The notes below the pieces were generated by a model that saw only the letters and a program-made list of their open reading frames with translations, searched no databases and had not been told where the DNA came from. The position numbers and the translations under genes were made by a program. From Mytilus trossulus (Eukaryota > Mollusca > Bivalvia > Mytilida > Mytilidae), in the NCBI RefSeq assembly GCF_036588685.1, contig NC_086384.1, positions 50,113,973 through 50,177,972 of the forward strand: a DNA stretch of 64,000 bases, read 5' to 3'. Of this stretch, positions 45,076 through 55,760 are shown in pieces (the first letter of the stretch is position 1; the number at the start of each line of letters is the position of its first letter).

Positions 45076-45948
45076 TCAGCTAATCTTATTATAGTATGTG
45101 TCTTGTTGTACCTCCTTTATAATCAACTCCTCAGACTCCTTCATAAAGGTGACGCAAGACTTACTGTTCTTTCCATCAGTCGCATCTTTGTGCCAAATTG
45201 AAGCTTTTCGTTTAAGAAATGCGATACCTCTAACAAGACTTGTCCATGTTGAAAAATGTTCAAATAAACTTATGTCTAGACCCGATGACTTAACAAATGT
45301 CTTTTTAACTTCCACTAATGATCTCACTTCTTTGTCGACTTCTGGTTCTATGACTTCAAACAGTGTGCTATCTGATAAATTCTGGGACTCAAAAAAGGCG
45401 TTTGGAACTTTTAACCATTCTGATTGTCTTAGACTGTTAACTTCCAATGGTCTTGTACCATGATCTGCTGGATTGTAGCTTGTTGGCACATAGTTCCATT
45501 GCAATTTTGTAGAAACCTTCAGAATTCGGTCAACTCGATTGCTGACATACACGTAAAATAGCCTAGTCTCATTATATAGATAACCTAGGACCACTTGACT
45601 GTCTGTATAAAAGTATGTGGCAGATGAAGGTATCTCAAAAGTCTTCTGAATGAAAGACGCAAGTTCTGTTGCTAGAACGGCTGCACACAACTCAAGTCTG
45701 GGTATGGTGTGACCATGGTTAGGTGCTAATTTTGATTTTCCTAATACGAATCCCAACTGAGAATGTCCATTGTCATTGAATGTGCGAATGTAAGCTACTG
45801 AGGCTATAGCATCTTTGGATGCATCTGAACAGATGTGGAGTTCACATTTTGAACAGTCGCCTAAAGATGTTTCAGTGAAAGATCTTCGGATTTCTAATGT
45901 TTCTAAGTCCTTTAAGGATTGTTTCCAGACCTGCCAATCATTCAGCAA
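45076..45948 (-). pseudogene. BEL/Pao RNase H domain
   Basis: It reads CSDASKDAIASVAYIR, then HTIPRLELCAAVLATELASF and FYTDSQVVLGYLYN, the acidic positions D, E and D of the Pao-type RNase H that removes template RNA. NYVPTSYNPADHGTRPL is the conserved following block. In-frame stops bound the piece on both sides (near 45073 and 45990). Confidence 0.88.
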
Positions 45949-45990
45949 ATATTCTGGTAATGGATCATCCCATTCTACACTTGAGTTTTG

Positions 45991-46797
45991 TTAAGCTTGT
46001 CTCATTATCAGTCTCCCTTCTAGGATTACAGGCGCTACAAAACCTATAAGGTCAAAAATTCCATTTATGACTGATAGTACTCCTCTTTTTGTGTAAGATT
46101 TCTCATCTGCTGATAGCTGATATGTGAATATGTCTCGAATGACGTCCCAGCTTGAGCCTAAACTACGCTGTAAACAAGATGCGGCAGAATCGAAGTCTAT
46201 TTCCGTAATATTCTTTGCTAAGTCTTTTTGTGGAAAGCTAGAAAGCACTTTGTTACTATTCGATAAGATTTTGTGTAATCGAATATTACCACCCGTCATT
46301 AGTCTCTCCTGTGTTCTTTTTATAAGACTAGCAATGTCTTTTTCACTGTCACTAGAAAGAAGTCCATCATCAACATAGAAGTGTTCTTTCACATATTTAC
46401 ATACGTTGTCACACTGTTCTTCTCCTTCATGATTACAAACCGCCTTTCGTAAACAATAATTTGCAACTGATGGAGACGGAGAGTTTCCGAACACATGGAC
46501 TCGCATCCTATACTCTACAAGTGGCATTTCAATGTCATTGTCCTTAAACCAAATAAATCTGAGTTAGTTTCTGTGATTCTCCTGAACTTCAAAGCTGAAA
46601 AACGTTTGTTCGACATCAGCAATAGCTGCAAACTGACCTATTCTGAACTTTGATAATACACTAACTAGAATGTTTGTTAAGTTTGGTCCTTTAAGCAGTA
46701 CATCATTTAGACAAATCCCATGGTACTTTGCCGACGAATCAAATACTTCTCTTATTTTAGACAGTTTCTTTGCATGGTAGACTCCAAAAATGGGCAA
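45991..46797 (-). pseudogene. BEL/Pao reverse transcriptase (palm with YVDD)
   Basis: Piece 46564-46797 carries AAIADVEQTFFS, the first catalytic Asp block. Piece 45991-46527 carries VFGNSPSPSVANYCL and HFYVDDGLLSS, the YVDD catalytic pair. An in-frame stop near 46562 separates them, and a frameshift near 46790 disconnects the upstream part. Confidence 0.9.
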
Positions 46798-47602
46798 ATA
46801 CCATACTTCTTCTCCATCCTTGATAGGGGTGCCAATTCTGCATGGTTGTTCTTAAGTATCTTTTCCATGAACTGAAGACAATCCTCTAACTTTTTCGGGT
46901 CCCTCTTTAGACTCCTTTCTAAGTTTTCTGTTCTTTTTTGTACTTGTTCATAGTTATTACTTAGTGTTGTACCATCTTTGCGAAAAGGCAGAGGTGCACT
47001 GAAGTTGCCATTTGATTCCTTCCTTACTCCATTTTCCATAAAAGTTATAAACTCCTTATCTTCACGGGATAATCCCACTTCATTATCTTCTACAGTCTGT
47101 TTGAATATATCACTATATTCAGATTTTTGTTCTAGTTTTGTGTCCTTGACCTTAAAGTTATATTCACAAGGTTTTAGGGTTATTTCCGGATTTGGTAAAA
47201 CTGATGTTTTGTTGGCAGTTATGACATCAGACGTATGCACTAGACCAAGACATGCTTTTCCAATAATAGTCCATCCTAACCGTAGGCGCTGAGCATATGG
47301 TTCATGATCTTTACCAATTATCTGGTCCAAAATGTGATGACAACTTATCATGTCCCTTCCTATAAGAAGTGAAATGTTGGCGTCATGGTCCAATTCAGGG
47401 ATAAATTCTGCTATTGACTCTAGATGACTATACTGCTGGCTACAGAAGGTGTAGCTATTTTTTGTTTAGAATTTGGAATGTCATTACACTCTATTAGTGA
47501 TGTGCACTCGAGTTGAGTATTTCTATCGAATGATTCAAGTATGAATCCTGTGGCACGACGCCCAGACTGTGCAAATTTTCCTGAACATGATGACAAGGTA
47601 TA
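46798..47602 (-). pseudogene. BEL/Pao protease-RT linker region (DUF1758-like)
   Basis: The piece 46752-47393 has NISLLIGRDMISCHHI and LRLGWTIIGKACLG, the conserved blocks downstream of the BEL/Pao protease. A TLIECNDIPN-like block, broken by stops, lies near 47480-47500. The frame overlaps the RT piece in another phase because of the frameshift near 46790. Confidence 0.8.
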
Positions 47603-48128
47603 CTATATAGTATCATAGTGTTCGCTAAAAGTATCAAAATTTTCAGAGGTAGCTAAAGACCTGTTACTTTGATCATCAATTATGGCATATGTTTTAACAC
47701 GTTGTTCTGGTTTTCCCTTTGGATATAGGTTTATCAGTAATGTTTTTGCACATGACTTTCCATTAAACTGATTTGCGTTGCCACACATTTCTGTACATAA
47801 TGATCCTACTTTTGGGATATCCTCATCTATCTTCTTTCGTTCCCCGCCATTATCTAACAATGGTTCCTGACGTTCGATGTGAAACGCTGTGCAGTGTGAT
47901 GGGTTTCCACATTTTTCGCATTTAACCTTTGCTGAACAGTCTTTAGCCAGATGGTTGCCTTTTAAACATTTAAAGCAAATACCATGTTTCTTTATTATCT
48001 CCCTGCAAGGGGTTTGGTAGGAAATGATCGACATTCTACTAAACTATGTTTCCCTTCTTCGTGTACTGGACACTTAAGGTCATTTGAGTTCAGATTTTCT
48101 ACTTTAGTCTTTTTTTTGTGTTGAATAC
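47603..48128 (-). pseudogene. BEL/Pao gag-end zinc knuckles and protease active site
   Basis: It contains CFKCLKGNHLAKDC and CEKCGNPSHCTAFH, two nucleic-acid-binding knuckles, followed by YAIIDDQSNRSLA, the aspartic-protease active-site block of this group. Breaks follow at 47600 and precede 48034. Confidence 0.88.
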
Positions 48129-48845
48129 TTATCTATTTAATGCATTTCTATTGTTAAACTTCTGCTTTTCAGGATCTTTTCGGTTACTACCAGATTCAGT
48201 CTGTTGAAACTTAAAACTTGGGTCGTTCATCTTTACTGCTGAAGAACGAATACATTCTGCAAAAGTTCTAAATGGTGGATACATCACTGAATTGTTGAGC
48301 TTGTACTTGCTGGCGTGGTCAATCCATCTAGTCTGCATGAAATATGACAGTTGTGTTACAATTTCATTCACTTCATATGAAGCGTCGAAGTACGCCAAAA
48401 CTAATTTATATTTTTCATTCTGTTTAACTAAATCGATTTCAGACAAAAGGTCTGCGAGTTCATACAATTTATCGTATTCGTTGTTTTTAATTTTAGGAAA
48501 TCTGTCCAAGCGTTCTTTGAGTGAGGCGGCCACCCTTTCAGGTGTTCCATACCTCTCATCGAGCCTCCCCCATATTTTCTCTAAGCTTCGAGTTTCATCA
48601 AGACCGTTTGCGACTCTTAAGCTGGATGCCTGTTTCTTTGATTGTGGGCCCAACCATTTGTTCAACAGATCTAATTCTTCTGGGCTTGTTGCGTCAAGTT
48701 CTGTCATAATGTTTTTGAAACTTGTCTTCCAACTACAGTAATTTTCTGGCTTGTCGTCAAATTTTGACATTCTTGACAACATAATGTCTTTTTTCATAAT
48801 GTATTTTGTGAGGTCAATTATTCCAGGTGATGGTATTTCATTTGT
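48129..48845 (-). pseudogene. BEL/Pao gag core (DUF1759-like)
   Basis: It reads FDDKPENYCSWKTSFKNIM, then RSLEKIWGRLDERYGTPERV and LSYFMQTRWIDHASKY, the gag-like core in this superfamily. It is open for 222 codons (48129-48797). A stop separates it from the coiled-coil part. Confidence 0.85.
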
Positions 48846-49278
48846 ATTAGTTTTTTTCAGAATCTAACCTATAGACTGGAGTTTCTGACACAAGCATACT
48901 CTGTTGCGGTTGAGATGTTTTGATTTCCTTTGGCAGTGTTGTTGAAGGCACAAATTCTGGCACATAAGGGTTTAATTTTGTTTCCTCAACTGGAACACAA
49001 ACTTCCGGTCTATGACTGGCAACATAAGATTTTACTATTTCAGAAGTGCATATCCCATTGTCTGGTAATTTCCCGCTTTTATTGCTTATACTGTCACATT
49101 TATCTTTTAGTACCTCTTTAACCACACTTAACTCTGCTTCTGCCTCGGCCACTTCTCGTTTATGTTTTAAAACTGTTAAATTGGATTTCAAATCGGACCT
49201 TTTCTTCTGCACTTCTAATTCCAGTTTATTTTGTTCTCTTTTTAGCGTTTCTTCTTCTTTCTGCCTTTGACTTTTTAT
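48846..49278 (-). pseudogene. BEL/Pao gag coiled-coil segment
   Basis: KKRSDLKSNLTVLKHKREVA then EAEAELSVVKEVLKDKC is a charged heptad-rich coiled coil that usually precedes the gag core, followed by a proline/threonine-rich linker. The open piece spans 48847-49212, and further charged coiled-coil sequence lies upstream to 49278. Confidence 0.75.
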
Positions 49279-50062
49279 CTATATAAATGTCTTTGCTTGA
49301 TCTGTGACTTGTCTTCGTCGAGTGACTTGACTGACTAGATTTGCTTTGGTGACTTGACTGACTTGTTTTACTGTGGTGAATTGACTGACTAGCTTGACTG
49401 TGGTGCCTTGACTGACTAGTTTTGCTATGATGGCTTGACTGACTAGCTTGACTATGGTGACTTGACTGACTAGTTTTACTATGGTGACTTTACTGACTAG
49501 CTTGACTATGGTGACTTGACTGACTAGTTTCACTATGGTGACTTGACTGACTAGCTTGACTATGGTTACTTGGCCGACTAGTTTTACTGTAGTGACTTGA
49601 CTGACTAGCTTGACTATGGTGACTTGACTGACTAGCTCGACTATGGTGACTTGACTGACTAGTTTTACTGTGGTGACTTGACTGACTAGCTGGACTATGA
49701 TGACTTGACTGACAAGTTTTACTATCATGACTGTCCTGAGTCAATTCTTTTAATTCAGCTGTCCTTTCGTCGATAAATCTTAGTCCGTATCTAACTTTAT
49801 GTTCTGTAGCTAGATACACAACTTTAAATGCATAAAGTTCATTGATACTGTCTGTGTTTTTTTGCATTCAATTTAATAAATATTCTCTGAATTCCTTTAA
49901 TTGTTCATGATATATCTCTAACCCTTCTAACAAAACCTGTCTCACTTCTTTCAAAACTTCAGCATTTTCAGAATATTGATTTAAGTATTTCAAACTTCCA
50001 TCTATAATACTAGTTCTGATTTCTTTGAGTACTTTATAATATCCAGAGACGTTTTCCTAAAA
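49279..50062 (-). pseudogene. BEL/Pao gag N-terminus with (SQSSHHSxA/T) 9-residue repeats
   Basis: The N-terminal part (about 49870-50062, then 49740-49867 after a stop at 49868-49870) is helical and charged. At 49279-49740 a 27-bp DNA repeat encodes QSSHHSKTS / QSSHHSQAS alternately, about 15 units. One unit carries a stop (near 49488), and the last units drift. The competing minus-strand frame (TIVKLVSQV repeats, 49279-49728) is open only because the period is a multiple of three. Confidence 0.75.
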
Positions 50063-51314
50063 AATATCCTTAGCTTTTGGAGTGTACTTCCGTATTCTTC
50101 CAGATACCAATGGTTCATCTGATTATTCCTGTTTGTCCATGTTGCAGACTTTCTACTGTAGTGTTCTGGGGTTCTATAACTTTATATGAAAGCCTAATGT
50201 TCTATAAATGTTCTTTATTTCCATACATTACATACGTCCCAGGGGAAGGTAGAAAGCTGAAATTAATAACATGTTCCTATTACAATATGTCTTAGTATAA
50301 TAAACAAAAATACACAAATTAGGTAAGTATCAGTTAAGTACACATGCACTAACAGTATATGAAAACACACACCTTAATCAATCAATCAGTCAAAAGCTCA
50401 CATATCGAAATCCTAGTTAAACACTTGCAAAGTGTCCTATAAACCTGTGCCTATAAATGTGTTACATGCTTATATATGCATGCCTAAACCATGACTACAA
50501 ACTAGCATAGAAGCATTCCTGAGGTGTAAATAAACATAACCAACAATTCCTAGTGTGTAAGTTTGCCTATCACTACATGTAAGAAAGGATAATGATTGGT
50601 AACCTGGACAGAGAATTTTACTTTGTGTGTGTAATAAAATAGATGCAAAACACCTAAAAAATATATATGTCTATGAAGATAAGTATTTAAAATACTGTTA
50701 TATCGGTTTACAAAGTGCGTATTGCCTGGACCAAGTTAGAAATTCAGTTCGTATGAACCAAACAATAGAACCCTTATTTATGGATTGAAAACACACAAAT
50801 GTATACCTTGCACTATTTGTGCATACTTCTAAATACATAATAAAAATATAATCAGGCAGGGAAATAAACTTACTATGTGGGGGACTTCTATTGTTCTAAT
50901 TTTGTTTTGATTGTACTGAAAACGTGTTCTATGGCTGAATTTTGAGAGCTATTAATGATGGGAACTACTCCAAAATGCGTTGACTCTAAACCTGTACAAA
51001 GAAGGATAACTCTATACCAAAAAAAATGAAACACCACAAATGTGCCGTTCACCTTATTTTTAATCATAACTGGAATTTCTTTTATTTATCATAACCATTT
51101 TTTAATATATAATAAAAATCTATGTCATTGTCATGCCCCTTGCTTATGTTATGACCCTTTAAAGCTCATAAATAAACAATCAAAGATACAATTAATTTTG
51201 CATGTATCATGTTTCATTGCTCTCCCCCTATGCCATTTTTTCTTTAGAATGCTTTGTTGAATGTCAGTTTCCTGGCTCTTTTCCTCAATTCAGTCCCGGA
51301 CATGATGTGTCTAT
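50063..51314. other. Upstream flank of BEL/Pao; possible 5' LTR not resolved; no gene seen
   Basis: AT-rich. A long terminal repeat would be expected here, but with the opposite end of the element lost there is no partner to compare, so no boundary is claimed. The frames at 50077-50295 and 51042-51260 have no domains. Confidence 0.35.
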
Positions 51315-51549
51315 CTACATGTACAGTGGTAATTCAAGAGGACACTTTAGTTCTAATATGAGCTCATTCTGATCATTCACCTTTAATGTTTTGGTACTTG
51401 TACGAAACTCAGGATTCAATGGTTCATGATCAAATGTTGTTCTTCTTTCCTGATGAGAGCCATAGTGATACATCATTTTGTGTAAAGGTCTTCAATTTTC
51501 ACATCGAACATTCCCATGTCTGATCCTGTCTCCATTGCTGTTAATCATT
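51315..51549 (-). other. Possible coding exon of unrecognised gene (with one frameshift)
   Basis: On the minus strand a strong acceptor (CATTTTCTTTCCTCAG) ends at 51550. Then ATG at 51535 starts METGSDMGMFDVKIEDLYTK with a stop at 51473-51475. Overlapping it by four bases, a second frame from 51476 reads MMYHYGSHQERRTTFDHEPL and continues 53 residues to a TAG at 51315-51317. Composition is protein-like (charged, balanced) and unlike the surrounding AT-rich frames. AAGGTGAATG near 51383 could be a donor. No family is recognised; it may be an exon with a one-base slip or part of an old mobile element. Confidence 0.35.
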
Positions 51550-51554
51550 CTGAG

Positions 51555-53129
51555 GAAAGAAAATGAAATGAATTTATAAAGGCTAATATAACTTTTCTTA
51601 TGTTAAAACTTTTCTCATTTCTGTGTTATGTAAAAATAAAAAAAAATGCATAATTATGGAAGGGAATGGTCTGACATCAACATTTATTTAAATTACTTTA
51701 AATACTACCAGAAGTCCAGTAATGGACTGAACTTTTGATACTACATCTATATAATATGAGGCAGGAATAACCTGTGAATGGGGATGAAGTCTGCGTGTAT
51801 TTTTTTTTTAATTCAACAAGTTTCGACACAGATGAGTGTGGATAGTATGACGTATGGATGTTTGACAGTGTCTTATGACAAAATGAGTTCTATGTTTTTC
51901 CTATATGGTGTTATTTTTTATGTTGCACGATGACAACCAATCTGAGCATTACGAATGTTATGTATTAATTTTTTTATTAATTCAATCATGTTGATAAAAG
52001 AAACCGAAATACCGTACGTAACGTTCCCGATTTTGGTTCTGTTGTTATGGAATTAGCTGCGACGTTGTTTAAGTTATGACGTCATATTCGATGTAAACAA
52101 CAGAAACGCTTTCATCAACGTTTTTTTTCATATAAAACAATTATTAAAATTGAATTTGTATTGAGATCCAATCTTGATCAATCTTTTATTTTACTTGACT
52201 AATAAGTATTTGTTTTTCAAAGTCTCATGCAAAGAACAGATATCTGCGCAAATGCGGGGAAAACCAGAACAGGAAGTAGATCTGAAATTTTTTTTTAACG
52301 ATTTTGAGTTCATTAGTAGAATGAAAAATTCGGGAAATTTTCACGATTGTTTTTTTATTGATTTTTCTACCGTAATTGGGGACTTCGTCCCCATATTATA
52401 ATCAATCGAAGTTGAAATTTGTTTCTAAATATTAAAAAAAAGAAAAATATGATAATTAAATTCATCATCATCATCATATTTCATACACGTTTAGCTTTTA
52501 CCATTGGTCTATTAATGTGCTCTTTATAATAAGATTCGTGAAACAACCACAAAAGACATTGTCACTTAAATATATACCAATTACTTTATACAAAAGTACA
52601 TTAATGTTTAATAGATTGAAGTGGAAATTCCATTTAATTGAAATTTTATCGTACACAGTCATATATGTAGCACCATAGATGTTATACATCTATCTATGGT
52701 AGCACACAGAAACGTGTCCGATTCCACCAAAACGCGTCAATGTGACATCAATGATTTGATAAACATGTCAAATTGCACTGGCGAAACCACTTCTGCGGGA
52801 AGTCGATCGAGCAGTACCCTAATAGACATACATTTTGTAAAAAGACATTTAGGCATCACCGGATAATATCAAAACAATAGAATTAACTGTTAAACGATGA
52901 TTTCAACTTTACAAAACGGATTAAATGCAATTTTTATGGTTTTTTTTCTTCTAAATGCGCATGACATATTTGCCACTGGACATTAAGTATTCAATAGTTA
53001 ATTATGTGTTGTAAACTTAGCCTGCAGTTTACTTGTTATGAATAACCTATGCTGAACAAACTCATGCTTATCAATGACATACAGTAAACATGGTCCAGCA
53101 TCCGGAAAAAAATACAATATAAAATGTAC
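51555..53129. other. No gene seen; CAT microsatellite
   Basis: AT-rich. A (CAT)n run lies near 52463-52476. TATGACGTCATA near 52075 is a perfect CRE-like palindrome without an obvious gene. Inverted ATAGATG words flank 52675-52695. Confidence 0.4.
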
Positions 53130-53345
53130 GTTTTGTTTATATAGATTGGACCGTTGGTTTTCCCGTTTGAATGGTTTTACACTAGTAATTTTGGGGCCCT
53201 TTATAGCTTGTTGTTCGGTGTGAGCCAAGGCTCCGTGTTGAAGGCCGTACTTTAACCTATAATGGTTTAATTTTTAAATTTTTATTTGGATGGAGAGTTG
53301 TCTCATTGGCACTCACACCACATCTTCCTATATCTATGATGTATT
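53130..53345 (-). mobile_element. Short interspersed element, family F2 (reverse copy)
   Basis: It reads CCGTTGGTTTTCCCGTTTGA, GGGGCCCTTTATAGCTTG, TTCGGTGTGAGCCAAGGCTC and GAGTTGTCTCATTGGCACTC, one of the best-preserved F2 copies. Confidence 0.75.
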
Positions 53346-53814
53346 AGTTTTCTTTATTGTGAAGTACCTCTGTCTGAACTTTATTATAATAATAATGATA
53401 TTGATAAAGAAAATCATAAAGCACTTCAAATGAAAATTACTTTCTATTGTACAATCTTTTTTAAAACCAGATCTATAGTATATGTCTGCAAGCAGAAGAA
53501 AGCGTGCACAGTGTAGCATATCTAGGACATTTGTCTGTACGGATTACTAAACCTTTCCTCCATATGTTTTTGGCAGCTGCTTCGACTTTTATTTATAATA
53601 ATTTATAATTCAACCGAACAATACGGGTTTTATCGTATCCCACACCATTAATATTGAATTGCGGTCAACGTTTCTTGCTTTACAGAGTATCAGTAGGGGA
53701 ATATGAGTTTTGAAATATTCTGGCGTTTTTAACCGGACACATTCTTAAATTATCGGACACGTTTATGAGATGTGTAACAATACAAAAAAGTTATTGTCCT
53801 AAGTCAGGAATTTG

Positions 53815-53935
53815 GTATTCAGTAGATGGTTTTTCCGTTTGAATGTTTTTACACTAGTAAATTTTATCGAGAGCCTTCAATGGTTGTCTTCTGTTTATGT
53901 GGTTTATAAGTGTTTCTCGTTTCTCAAAAAAAAAT
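53815..53935 (-). mobile_element. Family F2 fragment (reverse)
   Basis: GGTTTTTCCGTTTGAATG, TTTTTACACTAGTAAATTTT and GTGTTTCTCGTTTCTC match part of the copy at 53130. Confidence 0.55.
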
Positions 53936-54864
53936 CTAGATACCTAAAATCAATCTACAGGACATGCTTTTCAATTTGAGTAAACGCCTAAATAAAAATT
54001 CAGCAGTGAAAACCGTAAGCAATGAAAATTGTTATTAGTACGAAAACACATCACACGATGATAATTCAAAAAATGTATAAATGATCTTTCTTTCACACTT
54101 AACAGTCTGTTTACAACTATAATTGTACAATTTTCTGTAAACACACTTATGTTAACGTGTTGAATGTGACATCTGTGTATTTTGGTAACCTGAGAAATAT
54201 TATAAGTCATTGTATTACAAGTGTCTATATGAGAAGAGGTCATATTGGTGCAGAAAGCATCAAAAGGTGTCAGTTACCGGAAGCAAACTTATCTTAGAAT
54301 TGAGCTATCTTTACCTGAAGACATTTGGGTAACGTTGTTCTTCCTTCAGCGGGGTTTGAATTCTTGATTCTGTGACATCATGGCAACATATCCTGCATCG
54401 TACGTGACATGACGTCATAATACTATGTCACTTTAAAGCCACAAAAGAAGTTAAATCAAATACGATAAAGTAGCAGGCGCAGATCATACGTTTTCAAAAC
54501 TTTTCGTGTTGTTTTCACGACGTTGTTAATCGGAACGTTGTTATATATCACCTTTAATAGGTACATACAAAATTTGAACGGCGTTTTTAGAATTTAACCA
54601 AATTTACATATATGTGTTTGAAGAAGAATTTTGAGTGATGTTGTTGTTGGAATAATTATATCATTTCCAAAGAACGATTTAGATAGTTGATTTGACATTC
54701 AACATTGTAGATTACCTAGAGAAGATATAAAACATAGATAGCGTGACGAACTAAATTTGGACATTAAACACCAATTAACTCTAGGTGTTTTGAGTTAAAC
54801 TCAAACGAGTGTAGATATTTTTTTCGGAAACATATACTTTTAAACATCAACAGGTGGACACAGA
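53936..54864. other. Upstream region of the plus-strand cGAS-like pseudogene
   Basis: No gene. CATGACGTCATAA near 54410 is a CRE-like palindrome. Just upstream of the start exon, GAGTTAAACTCAAACGAG (54791-54808) weakly parallels the AAACGAAAG-containing promoter units near 23.4-24.0 kb. Confidence 0.35.
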
Positions 54865-55396
54865 ATGTCAGGTAAATGATAATTTATATTTCCATCTCCT
54901 TACAAAGTCTCAAACATTGCATGTTAAAGGTCTCTGTCTTATATTGAAAATTCTAATTAAAAAATGTTATAGCAACCTTTCTCTAAATGAAAGCCAAAGA
55001 GAATTAGAAGATATCAAACGAAAAATTTAACACTTTAGTAGACATTACAAAATAATAAAGAATGACCATTAGACAGAAAAGTATTTGGTATATGATATCA
55101 AACACTTTATGCCTTTTTGAAGCTTACACCTTTTAATTGAGAACTTTTCCATGTAAGAGTTATATCATTAAACACTGTTTTTCTCTTTATTGCTTCTCCT
55201 TCGCAACCTTAAAATAAACCAACAAAAGAAGAAGCATACCACATTTAACAATTAGACTATCAACGACAAAGCTGTCACAAACGTTTAGGAATCATTTATT
55301 TAATTTATTTAATTGTTCTCTGTATTCTGTCATATTTGTCATATTTGTATATACCTTGTTTTATGCTAAAGCAATGTTGTTGCTAATGCAATAAAG

Positions 55397-55416
55397 ATTC
55401 ATTCATTCATTCATAT
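55397..55416. repeat. (ATTC)n microsatellite
   Basis: About five units of ATTC inside the pseudogene's intron. Confidence 0.8.
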
Positions 55417-55484
55417 TGAAAAAATTTTAGTTGAATCACACGAAAATAAAATAAATTGTGTTATGGCATAATGGTTACTATAAA

Positions 55485-55760
55485 TTAGAAGATGTGGTTT
55501 AAGTGCCATCCAAGTCACAATGTTTGCAAAATTATAAATTTATTTCAAAGTATGGCCTTTAACACGGAGCTTTGGGTGACACCAAACAGCAAGCTATAAT
55601 GGGCTCAAAATTTACTACTTGTAAATTATACACACAGGAACACGAGTGTAATCATTATAAAACGAAAACAATGAAAGACATTAATGAACCACACCAAATT
55701 ATGAACTCTCCTGAACAACAGACTCCTGACTTTGAATAGGTCGTCAAAATGCAGCAGGTT
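55485..55760 (+). mobile_element. Short interspersed element, family F2, in the pseudogene intron
   Basis: It contains AGAAGATGTGGTTTAAGTGC, TTTAACACGGAGCTTTGG, AACAGCAAGCTATAATGGG and TGAACCACACCAAATTATG, all F2 words. Confidence 0.6.

Larger units (their letters stand above)
43808..50062 (-). mobile_element. BEL/Pao LTR retrotransposon, dead copy (whole extent of coding region)
   Basis: In minus-strand order it has gag (with a histidine/serine/glutamine repeat, coiled coil, a DUF1759-like core and zinc knuckles), aspartic protease, reverse transcriptase, RNase H and integrase with a DUF5641-like C-terminus. This domain order (protease, RT, RNase H, integrase) and the motif set fit BEL/Pao. 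The frame is interrupted by several in-frame stops and at least one frameshift, so the copy cannot be autonomous. The 3' end stops inside the C-terminal domain at about 43808 against F-box sequence, and no matching pair of LTRs was found. Individual domains are listed separately. Confidence 0.88.

Noticed and set aside
49279-49728. 149-codon minus-strand frame of TIVKLVSQV-type repeats
   Set aside because: Alternative phase of the 27-bp gag repeat; the Ser/His/Gln phase connects to the helical gag N-terminus instead.
52070-52082. TGACGTCA CRE palindromes (also near 54410) as promoters
   Set aside because: No gene start nearby except a pseudogene 450 bp from the second; a single 8-base match is weak evidence.
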